Shown here piece by piece: positions 15,370 through 25,019 of a DNA stretch of 64,000 nucleotides. The DNA is from Streptosporangium oxazolinicum (lineage in GTDB: Bacteria; Actinomycetota; Actinomycetes; Streptosporangiales; Streptosporangiaceae). The notes under the pieces were generated by a model that saw only the letters and a program-made list of their open reading frames with translations, was not told the origin of the DNA and ran no database searches. The stretch is taken from assembly GCF_039537505.1 (NCBI RefSeq), contig NZ_BAABAQ010000017.1, forward strand, positions 62,001 to 126,000, given 5' to 3'. The translations under genes were made by a program, and so were the position numbers. The first letter of the stretch is position 1. Each line of letters begins with the position of its first letter.

Positions 15370-18123
15370 ATGGCAGGTCTCAGGAAGACAAACATGGTCA
15401 CCGTCATCCAGGGGGCGCTGGCAAGCGGGCCCATCGCGGCCGATGACCTGCTCACCGCGGTCCATCAGGCCGGACTGCGGCGAATCGACTCCGGGGTGCT
15501 TTGGGAAACCTGCAGCACCCACGGTCTCGCTGATCTTCGTGACGGTATGTGGGTGCCGCGAGGATGGGCACCCACGCCTGCCCTGCAGCCCCGCCCTCGG
15601 GAGGTTGTCGAGGAACGAGCCGCCGCGGAGGCGACCCAGCTGGCCATGTCGCTCGGGCTGCCCGCGCACGAACCTCTGCCGCCTGTCGGCCCCATGTCAC
15701 CCGAGTGGCCCGAAACGGCCAGAAAAGCGGCGGCCGCGCTTCGTCACGAACTGACGGCCGTGTCCAAACGCCGAGTCCAGACCGATGTCCCGCTGATCGC
15801 AGCCGCGGGCACAGCAGTGCCCGGAAAGGGCCTGAGGCGTTTCGAGGCACAGGGCGAAATCGGCGCCTCCGAGGGCACGTCGGCCATACTGATCATCGAT
15901 AATCAGCAGTTCCAGGTTGAGGTCGTATCGGTGTTCGGCAGCGTGGTCACGCTGTCGACACCACCCGACGCGCCAATGGCGACCGAGGCGACACTGCGCA
16001 CGGACCTGTCCTGGTTGTTGACCGAACAGAGCAAGCGGCTGAACGAGCTGGTCGAGGGCGGACCCGGTTTCAACGCCGTAGCCGCCCTGGCCGCCGTGAC
16101 ACCACCCGAGACCGGACCTCCCGTACGCCTGGCGAAGCCGACCGGCCCCACGGACCTCAACCGGGGGCAGCAGACGGCGGTTCATCTCGCGCTCACGCCT
16201 GGCGTGACCTGGCTCTGGGGCCCGCCGGGCACCGGCAAGACGACAACGGTCGCTGCCCTGATCACCGAACTGTGCGCACGTGGGCAGCGGGTGCTGCTGG
16301 CGGCGCCGACCAACGCGGCTTTGGATGTGGCGATCCGGTCGCTGCTCAGGCGCCGGCCCGGCTTGGCCAACGGTGCGCTCGTCCGGATCGGCCAGCCCGC
16401 CGACCCGTCCTTGACCCGCCAAATCCTCGTCGACGAGATCGCCGCCACCCTGGGGGCTCCCCTGGCTCAGCACCGCGTCGAGAAAGGCCACCAGCTACGT
16501 GAATGCCGCGAAGACCTCAACGCGCTCAAGCAGCGAGAGCTAAACCAAGCCGAGGAGACCGAACGGCTGCGGTTGGAGACGCAGATCGCCGAGTTGCAGG
16601 CGCTCCTGCGTGAGCTGGACGGCAGGCTCAAGCAGGTCCGGCGCCAGATCTGCCGGGAGGCCACCGTGGTGGCTGCCACCGCTCACCAGCTCGCGCTGGA
16701 GACCCTCAAAAACCTCAGCTTCGACGTCGTTGTCCTCGACGAGGCGAGCATGACCACGGCCGCACTCGCCATGCTCGTCGCCGGAGCAGGCAGCGGGCAC
16801 ACCATCATCGCGGGCGATTTCCGACAGTTACCACCTGTGGTAATCGCCGACACCCCCGAAGCACAAGAATGGCTGCACCACAGCCCGTTCGAGAAAGCGG
16901 GCATCCCTGCAGCCATCTCGGAGCGCAAGGATCCACCTCGCCTGGCCGCCCTGACCGAGCAGTACCGCATGCGTCAGACCATCAGCGACGTCGTCAGCAC
17001 CGCCTTCTACGGCAGCCGGCTTTCATCAGCGCCCGGTACGGCGAGCAGAACCGTCCACAGCCGGGCGTCATGGGCCAAGGCCGAGCTCGTCGTCATCGAC
17101 ACCACCTCCATGCGCAGCCGTACAGCACGCAGACAGGGCAGCCTGTCGCGCTACAACCTCGCACATGCCCAGCTGGCCGCCTCGCTCACCAGCGGCGCCA
17201 CAGCGACAGCAGCGGACCTCGGCCTGATCACGCCCTTCGCGCCGCAGGCCCGGCTGCTGGAATCACTTCTGCCAGAAGATCACCTGGACGATTGGGCGGC
17301 CTCCACAGTCCACCGCTTCCAGGGAGGTGAAAGAGACATCGTCATCTACGACACTGTCGACACCGGTCGTGGCGTCTCGCCGCTCAACCGCTGGTTCACC
17401 GAGGGCCACGCCGGCAGCGAGGGTGCTCGCCTGCTCAATGTGGCGGCCAGCCGGGCGCGTGACCACTTCGTGGTGATCGGCGCGCTGAACGCCCTGCACC
17501 ACCGGTCTGCCGCCTCCCATGACCCGGTGTGGACGTTCTTCGCCCGCCTTATCGACACCGCGGCATCAATGCCGTGGCAAGCGGCAATCTCTACCGGAAT
17601 GACCGAACTCATCGATGAGGACCTCGTAGAACGGCTGCGGACCGACATCAAACGAGCCGCGACGGTCGACATGTGGCTGCCTCGCGGCTCCCTTCGCGCT
17701 CTGCCATCGCTCCTTCCCGAGCTCACCTCTATCTGTGGTGACAGCTCGGAAGCGGTGACGATCTGGGTGGAGCCGGAGCGGGACGGTTACCTGTCCGTCG
17801 AAGCCCTCCAAGCCCGGCGGGAGGGGGTCAACATCCGGCCTTGTCTGCCCATTCTCGAATCCAGTGCCATCGTCGGCGATGTCGTCTGGTCCTCATCGAC
17901 ATCTTTGCTTGGGATGGAACCGGGGCTCGTGCTCCGTACCGAGCACCGTGCCTTCGCCGATGCCGCGCGCCGAGCCCAGCGTCGACGCCCCGGCTCGGGA
18001 GCCCCGGGAAGCGGGCAACTTGGTGACGACTGCGGCCGCTGCCGCCGGATGCTGATCCGCTACGAACAAGACCGTCGCGGCAGAACTGGTCTCCGTTACG
18101 AATGTGCGGCATGTAAGGCATAG
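15370..18123 (+). CDS. UPF1-like SF1 helicase with C-terminal zinc ribbon
   Basis: A 917-residue superfamily 1B helicase. Walker A is GPPGTGKT near residue 284, then VVLDEAS near 455, GDFRQLPPV, EQYRM, the HRFQGGERD segment and NVAASRARD, in the order typical of UPF1/DNA2-type enzymes. The last 30 residues hold CGRC and CAAC, a likely zinc ribbon. Residues about 760-860 recall a PLD-like fold (a strand pattern ending in WSSSTSLL), but no HKD motif is present, so this would be degenerate and is only a guess. The N-terminal 60 residues look like a winged-helix segment. ATG at 15370 is chosen because GGAG lies 5 bases upstream; the longer frame from 15328 lacks such a site. It diverges from the DISARM-like operon and may belong to the same island. 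Similar helicases also occur alone, so a defence role is inference. Confidence 0.75.
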   Translation: MAGLRKTNMVTVIQGALASGPIAADDLLTAVHQAGLRRIDSGVLWETCSTHGLADLRDGMWVPRGWAPTPALQPRPREVVEERAAAEATQLAMSLGLPAHEPLPPVGPMSPEWPETARKAAAALRHELTAVSKRRVQTDVPLIAAAGTAVPGKGLRRFEAQGEIGASEGTSAILIIDNQQFQVEVVSVFGSVVTLSTPPDAPMATEATLRTDLSWLLTEQSKRLNELVEGGPGFNAVAALAAVTPPETGPPVRLAKPTGPTDLNRGQQTAVHLALTPGVTWLWGPPGTGKTTTVAALITELCARGQRVLLAAPTNAALDVAIRSLLRRRPGLANGALVRIGQPADPSLTRQILVDEIAATLGAPLAQHRVEKGHQLRECREDLNALKQRELNQAEETERLRLETQIAELQALLRELDGRLKQVRRQICREATVVAATAHQLALETLKNLSFDVVVLDEASMTTAALAMLVAGAGSGHTIIAGDFRQLPPVVIADTPEAQEWLHHSPFEKAGIPAAISERKDPPRLAALTEQYRMRQTISDVVSTAFYGSRLSSAPGTASRTVHSRASWAKAELVVIDTTSMRSRTARRQGSLSRYNLAHAQLAASLTSGATATAADLGLITPFAPQARLLESLLPEDHLDDWAASTVHRFQGGERDIVIYDTVDTGRGVSPLNRWFTEGHAGSEGARLLNVAASRARDHFVVIGALNALHHRSAASHDPVWTFFARLIDTAASMPWQAAISTGMTELIDEDLVERLRTDIKRAATVDMWLPRGSLRALPSLLPELTSICGDSSEAVTIWVEPERDGYLSVEALQARREGVNIRPCLPILESSAIVGDVVWSSSTSLLGMEPGLVLRTEHRAFADAARRAQRRRPGSGAPGSGQLGDDCGRCRRMLIRYEQDRRGRTGLRYECAACKA

Positions 18124-18176
18124 CACTGGATTCGCATCATCGAGAAATGTCGGTGATCGCGGTTACGGTCCCGATC

Positions 18177-19499
18177 ATGACCAATGCGGTGCAGGCGTAC
18201 GCGTACGCCGGACCCTCAACACTCACCGCCGGGCGGCTGGCCCTGTCCACCTCGGGCGGGCGTACGGCGCGCGGCCCGCTGAGCCATCCCCGGTTCTTCA
18301 GCGGCCTGCTGACCGAGGCCGCCCCCGCCGCGGCCGGGCTGCTCGCCGTCGCGAACGTGGCGCAGGCCCGTTACGACCGCCCGGCCCCGACCTTCTCCCG
18401 CGATCCGGTGGTGACCTGCAACGGCGACCGGCTCCGGTTCGAGTCGTTCTCCGCCTGCGGCGGCGTCTACGCCCGCCTCGACGTGCTGGAGCGCGCCCTC
18501 GACGGAGAGGTGGTCGACCTGGGCACCACCAACGTCGACGTCAACGGCCCGCTGCGCGAGGCGCTGGCCCGGGTCGGCGGCGCCGACCCCCTGCACCTGG
18601 GCGTCGGGCGGGACGAGCTGGCCGTCACCACGTTGGACGGCGCGGTGGTGGAGAAGAAGGTGCCGCTGCCCGAGCGGTGGCTGCGCGGCTTCGCCGAGGT
18701 CCAGCTCGTCACCGCGGGTTTCGACCTGCGGGCGGAGCTCACCGGCCCGGAGGCGGTGCGTTTCCTGCGTACGCTGCCCCGCCGGGTCGGCTCCGCCCTG
18801 TGGGCGGTGCCCTCGGGCCGCTCGCTGCGGCTGACCTCGGGTCCGGGCCCCGGCGCCGTCTGCCTGCCGGGGCCGGACCGGCTCGCGACGATGCTCACGC
18901 TGCTGCGCTTCGCCAGGACCCTGCGGCTGTACGGCCCGGCCCGCCCGGACACGGCCGTGGCGAGCGCGTGGGAGCTGGAGTTGCCCGGCATGCGCTACGT
19001 GCTCACCCTGTCTCCGGACAGCGGGCGCTCCTTCTCCACCGAGGGTGCCGTGCTCCGGACGCTGGCCTCCGACGACGCCGCGGACGACGCCGACCTGGTC
19101 GGCGCGCTGCTGGCCTTCGAACCGAGGGTGGAGCCCGACCTGCTGGCCGAGCGCTCCGGTCTCGACGCGCCCCGGGTACGGGCCGCGCTGACCCAGCTCG
19201 GCGCGGCCGGCCGGGTGGGCTACGACACCGCCGAGGCCGGCTACTTCCACCGCGAGCTGCCCTACGACCGCGACAGGGTCGCCGCGATGAACCCGCGCGC
19301 CAGGGCCGCCCGCGAGCTGGCCGACAGCGGGGCGGTACGGCTCGACGGATCCGGCCTCGCCCTGGTGACCTCCGGCGACCGGGTCCGCGAGGTGCGTGGC
19401 ACCACCTGTACCTGCCCGTGGTGGGCCAGGCACCAAGGACAACGAGGGCCGTGCAAGCACGTGCTCGCCGTACAGATCACGAAGGGAGCCCAGGCGTGA
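18177..19499 (+). CDS. SWIM zinc-finger protein
   Basis: A 440-residue protein ending in a SWIM finger, CTCPWW...GPCKHVLA (CxC then CxH), which in other proteins binds zinc and mediates DNA or protein contact. The upstream part has no domain I recognise. I chose ATG 18177 because the sequence from MTNAVQAYAYAGPS looks like the natural start; ATG 18147 would add 10 residues, and neither has a clear ribosome site. The stop overlaps the next start as GTGA, so the two genes are co-translated. SWIM proteins of this kind sit next to DUF6493/MolR-like repeat proteins, and in E. coli next to the yeh genes, often with MoxR and VWA genes; those partners are absent here. Function unknown. Confidence 0.65.
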   Translation: MTNAVQAYAYAGPSTLTAGRLALSTSGGRTARGPLSHPRFFSGLLTEAAPAAAGLLAVANVAQARYDRPAPTFSRDPVVTCNGDRLRFESFSACGGVYARLDVLERALDGEVVDLGTTNVDVNGPLREALARVGGADPLHLGVGRDELAVTTLDGAVVEKKVPLPERWLRGFAEVQLVTAGFDLRAELTGPEAVRFLRTLPRRVGSALWAVPSGRSLRLTSGPGPGAVCLPGPDRLATMLTLLRFARTLRLYGPARPDTAVASAWELELPGMRYVLTLSPDSGRSFSTEGAVLRTLASDDAADDADLVGALLAFEPRVEPDLLAERSGLDAPRVRAALTQLGAAGRVGYDTAEAGYFHRELPYDRDRVAAMNPRARAARELADSGAVRLDGSGLALVTSGDRVREVRGTTCTCPWWARHQGQRGPCKHVLAVQITKGAQA

Positions 19500-22129
19500 G
19501 CGCGTGGGACGACGTACGCGACCTGATCGACAAGTGCGACGCCGACGGCGTCGCGGCGCTGGTCGTGACCCTGGACGACGCCGCCAGGCGCGAGGTCGCC
19601 AAACAGCTGCCCGGACATCTCAAGCACATCCGGCTGTATCTCGACTCCTGGCGCGGCGCCGGGGACCATGCCGAGGCGCTGCGCGCGGCGGGCACCGGTA
19701 CGATCGCCGCCGCGGCCTCCGTCGCGTCCTGGCTCACCCGGCGCGGCCTGGTCGGCGCCGACGAGCGGGTCGACGACACCCGGCGGCTGCTCGACCTGGT
19801 CGGCACCCGCCCGCCCGCGTGGCAGGCCGACCTGGCGGCGCGGCTGGCGGGGAAACTCCGCGGGCGTGACCCGAGTTACGAGCTGACCGCGTCCCTGATC
19901 CACCGGACGGGCATCGAACCGCCGACCGACGACGGTTTCATCGTGAACTGGGTGTCGGCGGCACTCGGCCACCAGCGGATGGCCGACGTGCTGGCCGCCG
20001 ACCCGCTGCTGGACACGCTCCTGCCGCGGATCTTCCACGCCCAGGGTGTCGGTGCGGCCCTGCAGTGGGAGGGCCGCCCCACCGGCGACACCTGGCTGGG
20101 CGGGCTTCACGCGCTGGCCACCGATGGCCGGGTCGACCGCGCCATGCTGCTGGACGGGTGCGTCGGCCGGTTCCTGCGCGGCGGCACCGCACTGGAGCTG
20201 CGCTTCTTCGCCCGCCTGCACCAGGCGCTCGAACCCACCCGCGCCGAGGTGGCGCCCCGGGCCCGCGACTACCTGCGGCTGCTGCCGTCCGCGCCCGGCA
20301 CGGTCGCCGAACTGGCCCTGGGCCACCTGCGCGAGCTGCCCGCCGTATCCCCCGGCGACTTCGCCGAGGCCGTCGAGGCGCTGATGTACCGGCCGGAGAA
20401 GAAGCTCGTGCGCGCCGGTCTCTCCTGGCTCGACCGGTCCGTGCGGCTGACGCCCGAGTACGCAGAGGCGGCTACCGCCGCCCTGGTGTCGGCCTTCGCC
20501 CATGAGTCCTCCGACGTGCAGGAACGCGCCGTACGGCTCGCCGTCAAACACGCCGCGCACCTGGACCCGGCGCCGCTTCGCGACGCGGCAGCCGCGCTGC
20601 CCGCCGATCTGCGCGCGCGCCTCGGCGTCTCGGAGAAGCCGGGCGAGGAGGAGCCGGTCGAAGGGGAGAGGCCCGTCCTCCTGGTCGCCCCGGCACTCCC
20701 CCGGGTCGAGTTCCCGCCGCCCATCACCACGGCGGCCGAGCTCGGCGCGGAGTTCACCCGGCTCGCGGGCGACTCCTTCCACCATCCCGGCTGGCTGAAC
20801 ACCGAACGGTTGATGGCGGGGCTGGTCGAGCTCACCCACCGAGACCGCGAAGCCGTACGGGCGGCCCTGGCCACGGTGCCGGTCCGCACCTGGGAGCGGA
20901 GCGAGGACGACCCGCTGGCGTGGCTGTGGGCGGCCATGCGGGCCGTCGCCTCTCCCTCGACGTCGTCGCCCGCGCCCCGGCTTCCGGCCCGGTACCGGAT
21001 CTCGGTGCCGCACCTGCTGATCCTGCGCCGGATGGCCGAACTCGTCACCGCGGCGCGGGCGGACGCCCTGCCGCCGGTGCTGCTCGCCACCCCGACGAGC
21101 GCCGACGGCCATGTCGACCCCGCCGAACTGCTCGCCCGGCTCGAACGGCTGGAAGCCGCGGACATGAACCCGGCGAGCGCCGATCTGCAGCAGGCGCTGT
21201 TGCGTATCCCCCGGCGGGTCGACGCCGACGTGGTCTCAAGGGCCGCCCGGCTCACCACTCCCGCCGGGCGGCTCGTGGCGCGATGGCTGTCCGGAGAGGG
21301 ACTCGCCGATCCCGTCGTGACGGTCCGGTACGGCTACGCCGAGGGCGCCTCCCACCGCTGGTTCGACGAGGGGCAACCGCCGGAGTACCACTACGACCCG
21401 CGTGCGGCCTCGTTCGTCGCGGCCTCACCGGTCGGGCTCGACCTGGTCGACCCGCTGTGCCGCGATCCCGAGACCTCCATCCACCGCCTCGGCGGGTACA
21501 TGAACTGGTGGGCCGGAGTCATGCCCTCCCATCGCGAGGTCGTCGCGGCCCACCTGCTGCCGTTCTTCAACTGGGAATGGTCCGAGCGCAGCCCCAGGCT
21601 GCCGATTCTTCAGGATCTCGCCCGCGCCGACGGCCCCCTCGGCTCCGCCTTCGCGGCCATGCTGGTCTTCCACCTGAACAACGAGGACCCCGCCGAGCGT
21701 ACGGCGGCCCTGGATCTGCTCCTCGCCCTCGCCGCGGCCGGGGACCTGCCCGCCGCCGACCTGGGAGACCAGCTAGGTCACCTGGTCAAGAACGGCATGG
21801 TGACGCTGAGCCGCGTCATTCCCTCACTGACCGAGGCGGAACGGGCGGGCGCGGGCGCCCAGGTGTGGCAGGCCGTCACGGCCGCTCTTCCCCGCGTACT
21901 GCCCGCCGACGGTGAGCGACCGCCCAGCGGCCTGGCCGACCTCATCGCGCTCGGCGTCAGGACCGCCCCACCCGGCGACACCACGCCGATCCCCGGACTG
22001 GCCGCGGTCGCCGCACGCGGCGGGTCGAGCCGGATGGTCCGCGAGGCACTTCGCCTTACCCGGCTGCTCCCCGCCCGACGAGAGCCGCTCCCTGCCCGAC
22101 GAGACCCGACGAGACCCGAGGAGATGTGA
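19496..22129 (+). CDS. DUF6493-like helical-repeat protein
   Basis: An 877-residue, Ala/Leu/Arg-rich protein with a repetitive helical texture suggesting HEAT-like repeats and no catalytic motif I can see. The GTG start overlaps the SWIM gene stop (GTGA) and has GGGAG about 9 bases upstream. Position next to a SWIM-finger gene fits the DUF6493/MolR-like partner of SWIM proteins; this assignment is from memory of the family pattern and neighbourhood, not a search. No signal peptide or membrane segment is evident, so it is likely cytoplasmic. No MoxR ATPase or VWA gene follows on this side, so the cluster appears reduced. Confidence 0.55.
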   Translation: MSAWDDVRDLIDKCDADGVAALVVTLDDAARREVAKQLPGHLKHIRLYLDSWRGAGDHAEALRAAGTGTIAAAASVASWLTRRGLVGADERVDDTRRLLDLVGTRPPAWQADLAARLAGKLRGRDPSYELTASLIHRTGIEPPTDDGFIVNWVSAALGHQRMADVLAADPLLDTLLPRIFHAQGVGAALQWEGRPTGDTWLGGLHALATDGRVDRAMLLDGCVGRFLRGGTALELRFFARLHQALEPTRAEVAPRARDYLRLLPSAPGTVAELALGHLRELPAVSPGDFAEAVEALMYRPEKKLVRAGLSWLDRSVRLTPEYAEAATAALVSAFAHESSDVQERAVRLAVKHAAHLDPAPLRDAAAALPADLRARLGVSEKPGEEEPVEGERPVLLVAPALPRVEFPPPITTAAELGAEFTRLAGDSFHHPGWLNTERLMAGLVELTHRDREAVRAALATVPVRTWERSEDDPLAWLWAAMRAVASPSTSSPAPRLPARYRISVPHLLILRRMAELVTAARADALPPVLLATPTSADGHVDPAELLARLERLEAADMNPASADLQQALLRIPRRVDADVVSRAARLTTPAGRLVARWLSGEGLADPVVTVRYGYAEGASHRWFDEGQPPEYHYDPRAASFVAASPVGLDLVDPLCRDPETSIHRLGGYMNWWAGVMPSHREVVAAHLLPFFNWEWSERSPRLPILQDLARADGPLGSAFAAMLVFHLNNEDPAERTAALDLLLALAAAGDLPAADLGDQLGHLVKNGMVTLSRVIPSLTEAERAGAGAQVWQAVTAALPRVLPADGERPPSGLADLIALGVRTAPPGDTTPIPGLAAVAARGGSSRMVREALRLTRLLPARREPLPARRDPTRPEEM

Positions 22130-22289
22130 CGAGACCGGAGACCTGACGGTCGAGCCCCCGCCGTACCCGAGAGCCCGCGCTCCGGGGAGGGCGTACCGGC
22201 GGCTCGGTCGTCAGGGGTTCAGCATCCGCCGACCGGGCACCGTGCGAGCGGGCCGGTTCGCAGGGTGCCCGGCGCGGACCAGGGGTCGT

Positions 22290-22487
22290 TCACCCCTTGC
22301 CGCCGTTGTTCTTCCGGCCGGTCATGAAGGCCACCCCCAGGCCGGCGCCGATGGCGATCCCGATACCGATGCCCATGGCCACGTTGCCGAGCGCGACTCC
22401 CAGACCGGCGCCGATGGCGACGCCGAAGGCGACGCCAAGGGAGAGTCCGGTGGCGGCCTTCGACGCGTCGTCTGGTTTCTCATTCAT
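22290..22487 (-). CDS. Small glycine-zipper membrane protein
   Basis: A 65-residue protein. After a polar start (MNEKPDDASK) it contains two Gly/Ala-rich hydrophobic stretches with regular small-residue spacing (GVAFGVAIGAGLGVALG and GIGIGIAIGAGLGVAF) and a basic tail. This is a glycine-zipper membrane hairpin. Function unknown; such proteins can oligomerise in membranes. It is a single gene facing away from the TetR gene to its right. The two hydrophobic repeats resemble each other, suggesting internal duplication. Confidence 0.55.
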   Translation of the reverse strand: MNEKPDDASKAATGLSLGVAFGVAIGAGLGVALGNVAMGIGIGIAIGAGLGVAFMTGRKNNGGKG

Positions 22488-22657
22488 GTGCTCTCGCTTC
22501 CCCTGCTTCTGTGAAACATGTGCTTACTTAGGCCGACATCTTGGTACATCGGCCGTCTTTGAAATCTAAGGTCTTCCCGGCCACATCGCGGGCCGGAAAG
22601 CGGGCGGGGGACGCGCCGTCCTGGTGGAAGCATCGGTTGTGGGCTACCGTACTTGAC

Positions 22658-23415
<758 letters not shown>

Positions 23416-23419
<4 letters not shown>

Positions 23420-25011
23420 GCCGCCTGGACACCTCCGGTGAGGACTACCGGGCGCGGCGCGAGGCGATGCTCGCCAAACTGGCGGAGCTCGACGCCGAGC
23501 AGGCGAAGGCGGTGGCGGGCGGCGGCGGGAAGTACGCCGACCGGCACCGCGCGCGGGGCAAGCTCCTGGCCAGGGAGCGGATCGAGCTGCTCGTCGACCC
23601 CGACTCGGCGTTCCTGGAGCTCTCGCCGCTGGCGGCCTGGGGCAGCGACTTCCCCGTCGGGGCGAGCGTGGTCACCGGGATCGGGGTCGTCGAGGGCGTC
23701 GAATGCGTGCTCGTCGCCAACGACCCCACCGTGCGGGGCGGCTCGTCCAACCCGTGGACGCTGCGCAAGACGCTCAGGGCGGCCGACATCGCCTTCGAGA
23801 ACCGGCTGCCACTGATCAACCTGGTGGAGTCGGGCGGGGCCGACCTGCCGACCCAGAAGGAGATCTTCATCCCCGGCGGCCGGATCTTCCGCGACCTGAC
23901 CCGCATGTCGGCGGCCGGGATCCCCACGATCGCCCTGGTCTTCGGCAACTCCACGGCCGGTGGGGCGTACGTGCCGGGGATGAGCGACCACGTGGTCATG
24001 GTCAGGGAGCGCGCGAAGGTCTTCCTCGGCGGGCCGCCGCTGGTCAAGATGGCCACCGGGGAGGAGTCCGACGACGAGTCGCTGGGCGGCGCCGAGATGC
24101 ACGCCCGCGTCAGCGGCCTCGCCGACTACCTGGCCGCCGACGAGCACGACGCGCTGCGGATCGGGCGGCGGATCGTCAGGGGCCTGAACCGGCGCGGGCC
24201 CGGCGTCTCCCCCGGCGTCGCGCGTGACCCGCTGTACGACGAGGACGAGCTGCTGGGCATCGTGCCGGAGGACCTGAGGATCCCGTTCGACCCGCGCGAG
24301 GTGATCGCGCGGGTGGTGGACGGCAGCGAGTTCGACGAGTTCAAGCCCCTGTACGGCGGGAGCCTGGTGACCGGGTGGGCCCGCCTGCACGGCCACCCGA
24401 TCGGGATCCTGGCCAACGCCCGGGGCGTGCTGTTCAGCGAGGAGGCGCAGAAGGCGGCGCAGTTCATCCAGCTCGCCAACCGGGCCCGCACCCCGCTGGT
24501 CTTCCTGCAGAACACCACCGGCTACATGGTCGGCAAGGAGTACGAGCAGGGCGGCATCATCAAGCACGGCGCCATGATGATCAACGCGGTGTCCAACTCG
24601 TCCGTCCCGCACCTCACGATCGTGATGGGCGCCTCGTACGGTGCGGGCAACTACGGCATGTGCGGCAGGGCCTACGATCCCCGCTTCCTGTTCACCTGGC
24701 CCAGCGCCAAGTCGGCCGTGATGGGGCCCGCCCAGCTCGCCGGGGTGCTGTCCATCGTCGGCCGGGCCGCCGCCCAGGCGCGGGGCCAGGTCTACGACGA
24801 GGAGGGCGACGCGGCGATGCGGCAGCTGGTCGAGGCGCAGATCGAGGCCGAGTCGCTGCCGTTCTTCCTGTCGGGCCGCCTCTACGACGACGGCGTGATC
24901 GATCCCCGCGACACCCGGACGGTCCTGGGCCTGTGCCTGTCGGTTGTCGGCGACGCCATCGGCGACGCCGCCGTCCCGGAGCCCTCGGGCTTCGGCGTCT
25001 TCCGGATGTGA
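23416..25011 (+). CDS. Acyl-CoA carboxylase beta (carboxyltransferase) subunit
   Basis: A 531-residue carboxyltransferase of the methylcrotonyl-CoA/geranyl-CoA type. The two crotonase-like halves are evident: an N-terminal part with LINLVESGGADLPTQ and GNSTAGGAYVPGMSD, and a C-terminal part with FLQNTTGYMVGKEYEQGG and GASYGAGNYGMCGRAY. It transfers the carboxyl group from biotin to a branched acyl-CoA. ATG 23416 has GGGAG about 8 bases upstream and overlaps the TetR stop by four bases. The alpha subunit follows directly. Similarity of MCC and geranyl-CoA carboxylases prevents a firm substrate call. The AtuA-like gene downstream favours acyclic terpene or leucine/isovalerate-type catabolism. 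Confidence 0.9.
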
Positions 25012-25019
25012 CCGTGACC

